64,000 nucleotides of DNA from Dipetalonema caudispina (lineage: Eukaryota > Nematoda > Chromadorea > Rhabditida > Onchocercidae). The first letter of the stretch is position 1. Each line of letters starts with the position of its first letter. Shown here in pieces: positions 1 through 13,372 of the stretch. Location of the stretch: NCBI GenBank assembly GCA_013365325.1, contig JABVXV010000201.1, forward strand, positions 51,332 through 115,331. The letters run 5' to 3'. A program made the translations under genes and the position numbers. The notes beneath the pieces were generated by a model. The model worked only from the letters and a program-made list of their open reading frames with translations, did not search any database and was not told the origin of the DNA.

Positions 1-1186
1 ATGAATGATTAATTAAGCAACATTTAAGTTAAAATCTTAATTCATCATCCAAAAGTAAAACTGAACATATCGATAGACTGTTAAAGATCAATTATTAAAA
101 ATTGCACAGGAATTTGAATTCGTAAACTGGAAAATTCCAAAATTCTTTTTGAATTAATAAATTACACATTCATATGTATATTTGTACAACATAAGTTGTT
201 AAATAACGCATTTCATTAGGGTCAAATAGACTACCGAGATTTATTTTCGATTAATTTAATCAAAGTGTGTTGAAATGGATCCTCATTCAAGCTAATTTAA
301 TCAAAGAGAACAAAAAAAGCTCTGTTCTTTAAATCATTTACTTCGATACTTGACGATGATAAATTTGAGCATTTGGATCTTATGTCGTTTTTAATGAAGA
401 TATTCTTTCTTGTTGTCTCACTGCTTCTATTATTTCTGAGATTCGAATATTTTCAACTGGGATTGTCATAAAATGGGTTAAATTAATTTATTCGAAGCAA
501 GTTGAAATAAACTAAAATGAAACGAAACAAATTAAGTTGAATCAAATTGAGACAAAAAAATCGAAGCCAAGCAAAACCGAAATTAAGTACACTGAATTGG
601 ATTGCACTGAATCAGCCAATATTAAATTAAACAAAATAGTGAAATAATGTCAAATTAAATTTAAATTAAAACAATGTTAATCAACATGGGTGCTATAACA
701 AATATTTTTTCATGAGAAGAATTGTTTGATTTGAATATTTAAATATTGATCGATATTTAAAATAAATATAATCAAATTTGAAAAACGGTATCTTCGGATC
801 ATTTCATACTGGTAGCATTCAAAAGGATTTTGTTCGGTTGATTTCATGGTGCGACTTTCCTATCCTAAAACTATTTCCCTACTACATACTAACTTTTTAT
901 TTTTAAATTTCCCAATAATTATTAGTGTATTTTAAGTAATCAACAAAATCCTAAATGGCTAATACATAATCAATGATTAGGTATTGGTTCATTCAAAAAA
1001 AAAAAAAAAAAATTATTCCAAGAATTCATTGTCGTGAAAAGTAATACGAGCATAATGATGACCATTAATGAAATTTTATAACGAGTTTTTTGGAAAAAAA
1101 TTTAATAAACATGCGAAATATTTGCTTCTTTTACATACTAAAAATTGAAAAAATTAAGAATACCATCCATTTAGAAATGTTACAGA
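1..1186. other. AT-rich upstream region, no gene recognised
   Basis: No exon could be supported here. The stretch 480-660 is low-complexity DNA in which short A-rich words of the type aaattga/gaaacaa recur without a clean period. An A-run lies near 993-1010. The region presumably contains the promoter of the membrane-protein gene that begins at 1187, but no specific element was recognised. Confidence 0.5.
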
Positions 1187-3380
1187 ATGATGATGGATCG
1201 AGAAGCATCAGAAGATGAAAGTGGTAGTGATGAGCCAAGTTATTTCTGTTATAAGGCTTACATTAAGGTTTGTTTCCCTCTCTCATATTGCCATGTTAGG
1301 CTTTTCTCGATGGAAATAATAACACATTGATATAATTTCATGTGATAACTAAATTTTTTGAGAAGTTGAAAAATATAAAGTAAAGAAAGACGAAAAATTA
1401 TTTCAAATTTCAATTTCATTCCATTTCAGTACCCTCTTTTCACACATTGTAGACGGCTGGTTATGCTATCTTTATTTTATATTCGGTGGCAGGAATTAAG
1501 CGATTATACGATCATGTAAATCAGTTGGTGATTCTGGATCGATGTACCTCATGTCGATTGTATGAAGAAAGAACTGCTGGGGTAGTGATAAATTTGTTGA
1601 AATTTCAATTGGTTTCAAAAACATATTATCTCAATTATTAGTCCTTTCAATTTTTAATTGCATCTTTCTAAGGATAAAAGCAATTTATTATTTCATAAAA
1701 AAGAAATAAGAAAATTTGTTTTTGTTTAAAACAAATCTTTATTTGAAGTTTTTTATTGAATAATTTTGTTACTGTTAATTAATATGTTCGTTCAATGACC
1801 ATTCTTATTTTAATTTAGTTGACCAAATAAGTAAATAAGCTTAATTTAAATTAATTTAGTCAGTTAAGCTTAATTAACATCATAATTTAGTCTTATAAAT
1901 GAATGCAGATAATCGAGTGAAATGGAAAAAAAACATTTTTTTATTTAATTAATTACTTCGAACTGTTCATTATTGGTGAAAGTGTTGAATAGCAACAATT
2001 TACCAAATTCCTTTCCAGTTAATACCATAATTGATACAAATTAAAAAATTTTCTTTTAAATAATTCCAGCTACTTTGGGGTGCATCTGAATTATTATTGT
2101 ATGGATTAGCACCATTATCAGCGCTTTTTGCACTAATTCATGCTGACATAGAATGGCTCTTTCCAACTTATGCCATGCGAACACTTTTTCCAAGCTTTAT
2201 GCTTATTCTACCAATACTATTTACCATTGTAAGTTTTAATGAAATGTAGTAAGTATGAAGTAAAGATGATAAAAAGTATTAGTCGTTGATTAAGGAGGTA
2301 TTCATTATTGATCATTCCTTCCAGTGAATTATTTTTTCATTCTACAGTTCGAAATTTACAACAAATAGTAAATTGTAAGCAAATTATTCAAATTAATTTC
2401 GGACACTGTAATGTTAGGTTCGATTCTTCAATAAAATCAATAAGTTATAGTAATAGCATAAATAATGATAATAATGACGACGGCGATGAAAATATTGAAG
2501 AAATAGTAAAATTTTAAAATTTATAAAGAAGAAAAACAATTGTGACGTGAAAAGGAATATTGTAGAGGCATCAATTTGTCGAATTATGACAGAAAAAGAA
2601 GGAAATAGAAAAAGGAAAAGAAAAAACAAAAGGAATTTACAATTTTAAAAAGAAGAGAAAGTTGAAAATCAAAAAAAGTTTGTTCAAATCAAATTTTAGT
2701 TCTCCTATATTTTGTATTGGTTTATTGATCTTATAATTGATGTACAACAAGTTTCGGATAATTTACTCGATATGGAAGTATGGAAACGATGTATTTGGGC
2801 TAGTGTGTTGTTAATTACTAATATTTATGCTATATTGCTTGCAGTTGTCGTTTTACAACTAATTTACTATCAGCATTATATAATTATCGAAGAACAGGTA
2901 ATTATTAGTTTTAAAAGACAGGTAATCAATTAGAGATCAAAAACTGTTTGTAAATACATCATTTAATAGAAGTATTGTACTTTTAAAAAAATTACTAACT
3001 GTCATCAGATAGCTAAGTATATAATTTGTTATCACTTAATTAGACAATATCGCAATATTATAATATATTAGATGTTCCAACTAGATGATCTTCATATTTA
3101 TATCCGGAAAATCCTTGTTTTATATTTTATGATCATATTCAGTTTAATGTTTAGGAATATCATCGGGTAGAAGAGAGAGAGGGAAAGAAAAAAGGATAAA
3201 TTTCAAAAATTGTTTCAGGTTATGCTTGAACAACAAAATTTAATAAATGAAGGAGGAGTTCGATATCAACGTAATAGACGCCAACATCGACGTCAATTTA
3301 TTAACCAACCAGCAAACGCCGGCATTCTGCAAAATCAGGACGAATTGAACAATAATCAGGCAAATATTGGAAATGTGTAA
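1187..3380 (+). CDS. Unrecognised four-helix membrane protein
   Basis: Five exons (1187-1267, 1453-1581, 2070-2228, 2700-2897, 3219-3380) join in phase 0 throughout to give 242 residues. The start is a run of three ATG codons right after the acceptor-like ...gttacag, which could be a spliced-leader site. The N-terminus is acidic (EASEDESGSDEPS). Four hydrophobic segments follow at about residues 28-45, 72-96, 104-130 and 154-180, and the C-terminal tail is hydrophilic, with a basic patch (QRNRRQHRRQ) and then an N/Q-rich end. The loop after helix 1 has a CxxC pair (RCTSCR). There is no signal peptide. I do not recognise the family; the uniform phase, good splice sites and conserved-looking topology argue for a real gene. 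Function is unknown; a small integral membrane protein with a cytosolic tail is all that can be said. Confidence 0.72.
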
Positions 3381-5401
3381 TAGTGTTTCTTATGTCTGTT
3401 CTCCAATTCCTTTTTTTTTTTCTCCTCTCAAATTGCCACATATAAATGCGTATAATATTGTAATATTCAAAATCCTAACACAATAATTTTGTCTCTCAAA
3501 GTTTGCCACTTTCTTTTTCCTTTTAATTTTAACAATACAAATATTACTATAATGTATTAATATTTGGATGTTTCATACCTAATTGTCCAAATTAGACGAC
3601 TTTTTGCGCAGGATTCCTTGACATTTGGCGTTGAAATTAATACATATCACATTATGCACGATCCGATGTATCGGTTATACATACAATTCTGATATATCAA
3701 TCATGCATCATTCATTACTAGGATATGATACATCGATTCATATTGATAATTGTAAAATCGACGTATCGATTAACTAATTCCGATATATCGATCGTGTATC
3801 ATTCATTATTAAGAAACACGGTTCGTATTATATTCGTAGAAACGATGTATCGATTATCAATCTCGATATATCGATCAGATGCATCTATTATTGTCGATCA
3901 TGTATCGTTTATTATTCACTAATATAGATCGGAATCATAGACTCGATGCAATATTTTATAATTCGTACTATGTATAATGATTGGGTTGATATTATTAATG
4001 GATCAGTGATGGACAATTTCGGCCTTGAGCGCTTTTTAGGAAATAATTGATTAGAAGGATGAGCATTTGTAGAAATTATATAATCCTACAAAACTTCAAA
4101 AAAATACAAATGTAATTAAGTTTTCTTTCCTATGATGTTGGCATAATTTTTCAAATGATAATGAGAAAATGACTATCATTTAAAATATGTTAACATTATG
4201 AAATAGAAAAACAGTTGAAATTAAAAAACAACTGTAATTATAAAAATAAGCAAACGTGAACCATAAGATCTATCACTGTACGCTTAAATGACTACTAACG
4301 ACTACCCTTTTCACTAACACGTTTATCTTATTGATTTTATCCTTGTTGAATATAATCTGAAATTTAATAAACCAAAAGAAAAAAAAAATGAATTCATGAG
4401 CTGACAGTCCCTGTCTTTTTTTTAACGATAATCAAAACATTCGATAAGTTTAATCATTTTGAAACGTAAGCGCATCGAGGTTATGCCGGGAGACGTAATT
4501 AAAGATCTACAGGATTGTTAATGGATGAAGATTCCATACTTTTCGCTAAATTTCTTTCGAAATTGTTTGTCAGATTAAAATCAGGACTATCCATCTGATT
4601 TTAGCAAGAACCTTGGTAACCAATACCACTGATAGGAGAAATCTTTATTATTATCTGGAATCTTCTTTCATTCTGACGAATAAACCTATTGAAAATCATC
4701 GCAATGATTTGAAGTGTAGTATACACACTAATTATACTTCATTACAGTATGCCTTTTAATAATAGCAAATAATTCACTGGCGAATACGAACATATAATAA
4801 GCTATTCAAAGATTACAATGATAATTGTTTGGCTACTTCAGATTCATTCGTCGAGATGAAAGAAGGTTCCAGATATATACTGATCATATTAAACCAATTT
4901 TGCCTGGATAGAAAGTTTTTGAAGTTGATAAACTGATTAGCAATATCTTTCAGACAAAAAAAAATTGTGTTTCAAAAATAGTAAAACGAATATTTTGATA
5001 AATCAATAAAATTGATGAAGGGAAAAAGCATGTGGAAGAAAAAAACACTGGGTATGCACTGCCGCATCTTCAAAAAAAGATAACAGGCATACGAAGTCGC
5101 CCGTTTGAACCGCTTATATCACTATATCTATGCTAAATGTGTCATGGTTTCTTTATAACCAAGCCATTTCAACGATGTCTGAAAACTACATCCTAATAAA
5201 TATTTTTAATTATCGGAAAAATCAATCAAAAAGACAGTTGAACATCATTCTTTCGAAGATAACCCAAAAATTGCGTAGAAATGGCGCAATCCGGAAGACG
5301 CTTATATGAAATGGAATTGTCAATGCATAAAATATACAGAAACAAATAATGTCCAAACAAAAAAAGATAAATCACAGGATTTTTTGTTCATCTCATTTCA
5401 A
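3381..5401. other. Intergenic region between the membrane-protein gene and HRD1
   Basis: This is the convergent gap between two gene 3' ends. It holds the TCGAT-rich repeat at 3660-3925 (listed separately). An AATAAA at 4364-4369 is a possible but distant polyadenylation signal for the upstream gene. No exon was supported. Confidence 0.5.
3660..3925. repeat. Diverged tandem repeat rich in TCGAT
   Basis: Three diverged units of about 85-95 bp start near 3664, 3760 and 3845. Each reads roughly GA(T/C)GTATCG(A/G)TTA, a short spacer, (C)GATATATC(G)ATC, then a TGTATCATTCATTATTA-like tail. The core CGATATATCGATC is close to palindromic. An additional partial copy (GATACATCGATTCATATTG) lies between units 1 and 2. 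Confidence 0.65.
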
Positions 5402-8400
5402 TTAATCATTGCCACTATCTGATAATGATGCTGTTGTAGGGCCAAATTTCTGTAGCCTTCGTTGTCGAATTTCATCAAGTTCAGTAGATGGTGCAGAAGA
5501 ACAAGTTGATACTGTACGATCGACACTTGATGTTGGCGGATTCTTATCTGATTTAGCTTCACCCGAACTAACTACTGGTATGTCGCTAAGAATAGGTTCA
5601 TGGTACGATGACCCATGAACTGAATTTTCGGCAACAGCCGAAGAAGCTGTTGCACCATTAGGTGGTGCAGTCACATTTGCATTTGTTTCTGCAGCTGCAT
5701 AAGCGGGAACACTATAAAAACGAATGAAATTTTAAATGAAACAGTAAAATTAAAATTCTTAAAGAAATGCTGTAAAAACTTCTGGCAGTCTTCTGCAAAT
5801 GTAATGTGTGAATGCGGATATATCAGACAAATAATCGATATGCCTATTCATATGTCCAATACAAAATCTTTGTCACGCTTGTAGAACTTCAAAATAATTG
5901 ATTTCCTATTCTTAAGCGTTGTGTCCTTCTAGCTGATTATTACAGACTTTCGTAATATCTTTGTTAGCGATATGTTGTTCCCCAACATATTTCCAAAATT
6001 CAATTTTACCTCAGTGACTGCACGATGCTCATGTACTGTTGTAGTTGCATGGTGGCCGCATCCAACAATAAACCAATATTACGGATACAGTTGATACGTG
6101 CCTCGACAGCTGCTCGTTCGGTTCCTTCCATAGCAGCAACTTCTTCGTCTGTGAGACCAGCAAAACTGGGAACAGGTGGAAATGGAAACATTGGAGGTAA
6201 CGCGAATGGTGGTACTGCCTAGAAAAGACAGGCGGTACAAGACAAACGGGCTAAACGAATTGACTATAACACAATTTCAAAATTTTTTTGCTTGGATGAC
6301 GATTCTGCCACCTGATGAGTAAAACTGGAGAGTTTTTAGTACTACTTACTTTATTCAAGTTCAGTTAAAGTAAAACAAATTTATTTTTAACGGTTTCAAA
6401 ATCCACATAAAATTCCTCAGGAGACAATGTAGACAAGATAAACTAGAAATATACACTCTTGAAAGAAATGTGCTCTGGTGATAGAAGTGCATAATAATTA
6501 AAAAGAAGTTAGTACACATCTTAAAACATTGAAAACTAGATAAAGAATCTATCTGACTAAAATAATTCTACAAAGTCAAAAAAAAAGTGACGGCCGGTAA
6601 TTGTTTTTCTTATCTACCCTCTAAAATGTCATAATCTAACTTATCTATAACTTAATTATATTGTAAACATGGAGAAGAGTCTTGTTACAGCATTGTATTT
6701 CAATTCTAACTAAGTCTCAAAACTTATCTTCCTTACTGCAGTACCCCAGTAAATTACTTTGACAGCAAAACTTAATTACTACCATCGAAATTTGAGTACT
6801 TATCGATTAGAAATTAACTGACTTATCTGGCATTAACAGCCTTTGGAAGAAAATTCATAGAATCACTTAGCATGAGTAAAAAAGTACATTCACTATGACA
6901 GAACTAAACATAGTGCGAAAAATTATTTGTAGACTTCTCCATTAGCTTAATCTAAATGAATCAAAGATAATAATTAACAAAAATTTATTTATCAAAACAC
7001 TGACCATAAATGGAAAACCTGGAGATGTAGCTGGGAACTGAGGCATACTGAAACCGTTACTAGAGGATGGCATCTGAGGTGCACTATTGCCATCATCATT
7101 TCGTTGGCCAGCCGTGCTGGTTCCAGCTTGTGGCTGTTGCTGTTGCTGTTGCTGTGGTTGTTGCGGAAAGGCGAACTGAGCCATGAACGGAAACATATTT
7201 GGGATTTCACCGCCATTATTTGCAGGCTGAACTCCCCCAACGTTTTGCCGTGCTTGAACGGGTCCGGCTGCAGGTGCAGGTGCTCCTCCAGCTGCAGGTG
7301 CTGTTGATGTTGCCCTTCGTTGTGCTGTAATTTATTAATTATAAAAATAAGGTTTGTTTAAAAAGAACTCTTTAGACTTCAATGATCATAAAAGTCTAAA
7401 CTTTCCTTTCGAAGGAGATATTTGAAAAGAGCAAACCTAAAATATCAGTACGACAAGTTGGGCAGCTCTGTTGTCTTTGGAACCATGAACGGAGACAGTT
7501 TGCGTGGAAAATATGATTACATGGTAGTTTCTTTGCTCCACTAACCGGTGTCATCTCTTCACGGCAGATTATACATGTATTGTCGCCTAAGTGAGAATTA
7601 AAACATTAAGAAAAATGCCAACATTATTAAAAATCAAAAAAGCAAATAAAAAATAAATGTATAAAAGAATAAAATTCTGAACACCAATCGAAGTTTCTAT
7701 TAAAAAAATAATTTCTTCAAAGATATCTGAATCCATAATTTTACTTAAATAGATCTCAACGTGCCTTAAGCTTAAGTATAATATTGCTTGAAAGATATAC
7801 TCACTTTTAGTCGCATTTTGTGGGCTCCCTAAAGATTATCATTTCAAATAATAACTAACAAACAAAATTAAAGGGACTATTAAAATGAATACCATGTAAT
7901 AGATCCTGTTCGGTAGCTAGTGGAAACAGATTATTCATGGCATGTATCGCACGTCTTGAAAGTATAACATCATTGATTGCCTTATGAAATGCTCGAATAG
8001 TAAGATAAAGTGGACGGATTGAAAATAATGGAAAAGTATGCAGACGTATCATTACGGCCACGAAAATAATATATAGAATGCAACGGAGGCAATCTAAAAA
8101 GTACTGTTCATTCATTTTTCCGAAATCTTTTCAAATTTTTGAGTTCGCTGAATAAGAAGAAATTAGGTGTGAGAATGATAAAACATAACAAATTTTTTGT
8201 AGCAATCCATGGAATAAATTACCATCTCTTAATATTCACACCTTTGCTTATCTTTTGAATCTAACTAATCGAAAATCAATTTTCATCGAAATATATTATT
8301 CTGTTAGAACTACAAAACAAGAGTAAATCTAATCATAAAAATTTTAGTGTTTTCATTTGTTCCGTGATAAATTATACAAAAAACAAAATGATTTTGATAA

Positions 8401-10101
8401 ATCTATCCATAAATTTCGAAAGAAAAAAGAAAACAAACACACTGATAAGGAGTTCCGAATAGAGCAAATAAACTGCTTTATTCTCCCATGGATGCACATT
8501 TCGTAAATCGTGCATATGCAAAATATATTTAATTGTTACATGTAGTACAACTGTCATTAACACTGCATACTGCAAGAAAAAACAGTAATAATACTTGAAC
8601 TGATAATACCAAAAAAACCTATGCTACAGACAGAAGGCATTTTGATTGGTAAATAGCAAGTGATTCGAGATTCCTTGAAAGTTTGAAACTAACGTCAGAT
8701 GTTTTCAATGTTATAACAATATATTTCCTCCTACTGATACTATAACTTGATAAAATTGTTCAAAATCACTGACCTCGAACCCAAATACAATTTGCACGGA
8801 CGCTCCGCGAACGAGTGTTGTGAAATATGCATGTGATATAAAATAACTATCCAGAGCACTCAAAAAGGCAAGCAATGCTGAAAATTCATTATTTATAGAA
8901 TTATTCTTTATTTCATTACGAAATTTAGTCTTATGATATCTTCGAACAACAAAAACTATAAAATCGTTTATTATTAAACCCAAATTTGAAGTTTTGCTTA
9001 ATAACTCATTTATGAAAAAAACCGGACTTAATGAACCAAGAAAATTTTAAATAATAAATCGAATCTGAAGAATCTGAAGTGTTAATCAGTAAAAAAAATC
9101 AGAAATACTAATTCGAGTAGAAAAGTCTGAATTAACAAATTACGAAAGTTAAGAAAACATTAAAAGCATACACATCATCCTGCAATGAAACAATACAGTT
9201 ATAATTGGACTTCTTTCCATAAAATCGACCCGATCTTCGCTAAGCCAATGAAACAACTTGATAAAAAGTAGAAAAACAAATTGCATTACAAAACGGGGCG
9301 AGAAATCATCGCGAAATACGGTAAATGCCAAACATGTCTCCATGATCGCATGCCATGTTCTCTCCGATAGATGCTGGGAATCAAAAGTTTAGTTTAACAT
9401 ATTCAGGTCAGCATTAGAACTCATCAGATATTTTCGGCCACAGAAATCAGTATTCGGTCACTAAAGCTAGTGGAGAATCTTACAGTGAGATCATCTTATC
9501 TTACAGTGAGACATCGAATAGGTTCTTTGAGAAACATCGCGGAAACGAGGACGTAATGCACCGAATGTTCGGGAAATTTTAGTGATTTATCCTTTTCTCT
9601 TTTCAGGAAAAAGCTTTAATTTCTTTTTCCTGTAGACTGTAACAGTTTATTTTATTCTCTGGAAGTAATTTGTCAACTTAATATATTCTAATTCTGGACA
9701 AAATTCATTTTCAAAAAATTTCCCGATGTTTTACCTCATATTCAGCAGCACGTAATTCACCGAAAAATAATTTCCTAACGATTTGAAAAATCATATACGC
9801 GATCACTAATCCTTGTACATACATCACCTGCAAATATGCGAGATATCTTCCCATAATGCATTAAAAATTTTGATAGCGTCGGCAGCAAAACTCTTCTTTC
9901 AAGTTCGCGAAAAACTAGAAAGTCAAAAAATAGATTTCTTTTTTCTTAAAAAAAGGAACTTACCGCCATGGAAGGACTACTTTTTGTAATATAGACAACC
10001 GATGGATAAAACTGCTTTTTCTGGAAAAAAGCATTCCCGACGGTAAGCGAAGTGAGAATAATGCTTGTTATTGTCAAAAGAAAAGTCGACGCATGTGCCA
10101 T
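5402..10101 (-). CDS. sel-11: E3 ubiquitin ligase HRD1 / synoviolin
   Basis: The ER-membrane RING ligase that ubiquitinates misfolded proteins extracted for proteasomal degradation (ERAD). Ten exons from the 5' end: 10101-9964, 9827-9735, 9373-9172, 8877-8774, 8569-8443, 8093-7893, 7586-7437, 7324-7005, 6218-6010, 5711-5402. They give 617 residues, the family's usual length. The first half is a multi-span membrane domain matching the HRD1 core (VMYVQG, AFTVFRDDFSPRF, HWLSEDRVDFMERS, ISHAYFTTLVRGASVQIVFG, HPWENKAVYLLYSELL, VHTFPLF-like RLHTFPLFSIRP). A complete RING-H2 follows: C293, C296, C311, H313, H316, C319, C330, C333. Then comes an A/P-rich and Q-rich linker with a short polyQ tract. 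Residues about 467-513 (GLTDEEVAAMEGTERAAVEA...) match the HAF-H helix that binds FAM8A1/HERP in human HRD1. The C-terminal tail is S/T-rich. An acceptor at 10115 just before the ATG suggests a short trans-spliced leader. Identification is secure from residue-level agreement. Confidence 0.95.
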
Positions 10102-10111
10102 TTAATGTGAT

Positions 10112-10119
10112 ATTCTGGA
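10112..10119 (-). other. Candidate trans-splice acceptor of HRD1
   Basis: On the minus strand the sequence ...gtcattccag ends 13 nt before the HRD1 start codon. An AG acceptor with a T-rich lead and no obvious upstream coding exon fits the nematode spliced-leader pattern. Cis-splicing to a 5' UTR exon is the alternative. Confidence 0.45.
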
Positions 10120-12861
10120 ATGACAAAACTTTTGTGTAAATTTTGCGCATCATACAGCTAAAATTTCATTCCAACATTCTCTAGGCAAATCATCCTTGTT
10201 AAAAACAGAAATAAACAAATAGTAACAATAAAACCGCGGAATTATTGCTGTGTATAACTTGGATTAATGGTTGCTGACAATTTTTTAAATCTTTTTGTAA
10301 CAACGAAGAAATAAGTAAATCTTTTTACGCAGTGATTAAATTTTAAATTACTTTGATAAATGCTTATCAAATCATTTATTATCCAAAGTTACATCCCTCT
10401 TATTACATTGTCACGTTTTACATGGAAATAATTAAAAAAATAAATGAACGTTATTACTACCCTTTCACTATCTTTCATCTTTATAAAAACGCGTCACACA
10501 TAGTATCGAGTAAAATGACTCATTCGAGATTTACGTAATTCGTTTTACAGAGAAGACCCAATATCGTAGCTGTTATTGTACAGATAAACAATGATGACAT
10601 ATGTACGATATGTAAGATTAATTAAATCGATTAAAAATGTGCAAATTAACAAGGACAATATATTTTTACCGTTACCATGCACGAGTTGTTAATTAAGAAT
10701 ATGAAATGGAATGACGTTGGCATGAGATTAGACATTAGATAAACTATGACTATATATTGACCTTTGAATATAATAATCTTTTCAATGACAGTTACAGTAG
10801 TAATTTCCAAATCATTGTCACGTGAAAATCCATACAATTACTAAATAACTTATTAGATCTATTGCATATATTCCCTTAACACAATTCCAAAGTCCTTTTT
10901 TTTTTTTCTAAGAAAAAGTAAAAATTAATATTCGCAAGAGATTTTGCGATATCTTTTCTAAATATTCGTAACTATTTCAATGTGCATCTTCATTGCTGAG
11001 TTTATAAAATATATATATATAAACTGTAGTTATTGCAAATAGCTCAATTCCCGAATACTTTTAAGTCATACAATTGTTAAATGATTAAGTTAAAGCAAAA
11101 AACAATAAGCACTACACGAAGACTAGCATCCGTATACTAACAAGAAAAGGGAGAATGTGATAAGTAATTCGCAAAATTATAACATTGAAGAATAGAATGT
11201 ATGACACATCATGTAAGAATGATCTGAATTAATTTGTTTATTTAATTGAAATTTCCAACAAGGACTTTTCCTTCTCTTCTGCTTAATAATCCATCTAAAT
11301 TATGCATTTTAATCGCAGCAGCAGTCTCGGATATCTTGTGACAATGAATAATCAACATGATATGATTTTGCTAGCAACAGCGAGGAATCTATGAACTCAT
11401 AAATCTATACGAATAAACTCTAAGCGTAGATATCTAATGATTTTAATGCAACTTGCAAACTTGTTGAAACTATCATTTCAATCATAATTAGGAAAACGTT
11501 AAAAGCTTACAAAGAATTCTAACGATTATTTTCAAGCTCTACCCTCTCGTCTTATTTAAGACACAGCTAGCTCACAACTTCTCCCTACTGTCCATCTAAT
11601 AAGTATTATATTTAACTCCTTCGAAATATTATATATTAAACTGTTTCTTTTCAGTAATACTTTTATTATCACTTGAAGATTCACAACCTCTAACCAAACT
11701 TAATCAGAAGAAAAACCATAAATAACTTCGTTATCCAAAATAGCAGTAGACCAAGAAGATATAAAGCAGTCCAATCAGAAACGTCAAAAAAGACCCGCAG
11801 AGAAATCAAATTTTTGAACTGTTACACTAAATTTACATAATAAAAGATTCCTTGACATACCCAATGGGCTTACTGGAAAATAAAAGTAAAAGCAGCAATA
11901 ATGTGATGCTTACTGAAACAATCAAAGTCTGAAATCATGGAAAACTTTTCATTTACATCTAAATGATACCAAATAACAATAACAATAAAAGAATAAAAAA
12001 TTATAAAAAACTACAATAGAAAGATACGAAGATACATATAATATAATACACATGTTTATATCCTTGTAAACATAAATATTCGCATAAAGTACCATCACCA
12101 ATCAAACTACCGTCTATCACATGCATGTAGTGCGTATCATAAATAATTAAAACCGACATAGATACAGCAATCAAACATTGCAAGAAGGAGGAATACTACT
12201 GAACAAATCATTTTTTAAAATCTGAAGTATTCCTGCAATTGTTCTCCAACGTGTCACGAACTGTTACATAATTCTTATTTTTATTCCCGTAAAGCTAAGA
12301 GATAATGGCAAATAAGTAATCACCAAAATAAAGTTATTCAGTGCGAAAGTCTTGCTTTTTTTTATAGATTAAATATCATCCTCAGAAATTCCAGAATCAT
12401 CCAACAAGCACGGCCCGCAACCCACAAGCAAAATTTGTTTTCCATACAATTTTCAGTCTATAAATGATTGGAAAAATTGAAACAGAATTTTTCCAATGAC
12501 CAACAGCACTCATAAAGCATACATAAGAAAGCTGAATACTAAAGAGAGAAAGTTGTGTATGACACCATAAACAAGGCTGAAAAAGAAAAAGGGGAAGAAA
12601 AAGTTGAATTTATGAGTGGGATTTCACTAATAATCAAATCAAGATCTCATTTTTTGGAAATCCCATATGGCATTAAAAACAAACCGAAATCTGTTGAGTA
12701 AACTCCGGAATTTTTCGTATAATTACTTAGAACTAAAGTCATAAAATTTTAATCTGTAAAACAAAGATTTAGCCCCAAAAAAATCAACATTGCTAAAAAA
12801 GTGCGTATTTTCACAAGTCAAGCATGTTATGGAGTAAAATTTATAAGTGAATTTAAAAAAT

Positions 12862-12906
12862 TTTGAAATGCATGGCGTTTCTCCTAAGAATGTCATGCAT
12901 TTCAAA
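12862..12906. repeat. Inverted repeat, 13-bp perfect arms
   Basis: Arms TTTGAAATGCATG (12862-12874) and CATGCATTTCAAA (12894-12906) are perfect complements around a 19-nt spacer. It is intergenic, downstream of syntaxin 5 on the minus strand. Confidence 0.75.
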
Positions 12907-13372
12907 TGGAAGAGCGAAAACACAAAAATAAACGGAAAGGAGAAACAGCATCAAAAGAATCTATACACCAAAGGAAATAAAACTGTTCAAGTCGAAATGC
13001 AACAAAAAAAGTAATAAATATTCCTTGGAGGTTTGCATTCATATTTTTTGACCTAACTAAAAGTACTGTTCTCCTTTCATAAGAAAGTGTGAAAATAACT
13101 GCAACACAATATTTAGGGGTTGCAAAGCTGCCGTCATGCAGTACACATGCATTGTGGCATAATATATAGATGGAAAGAAGTAAGAAATAGTGTAAAGTGA
13201 ATAATAAATGAGTACATTTCCTGGAAACAACGACTGATTAACAGTTCAAAATAAAGTTTCCAAAAGACATTCTGAATTCTCGAAATCTTTTTAGAAGTCC
13301 TTCAATACACAAAAATTTTTGGAAATTTTCATAAAATTCATTGCAAAACGAGTACAAAAATCAGTGACAGCA

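Larger units (their letters stand above)
10102..13372. other. Intergenic region between syntaxin 5 and HRD1
   Basis: Both flanking genes are on the minus strand, so this holds the HRD1 promoter and the syntaxin 5 3' UTR. The 3.3 kb gap argues against an operon. Visible elements are an E-box palindrome TCACGTGA at 10818-10825, a short TA run near 11010, and an inverted repeat at 12862-12906. No exon was supported; the short open frame at 12001-12183 has no recognisable features. Confidence 0.5.
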
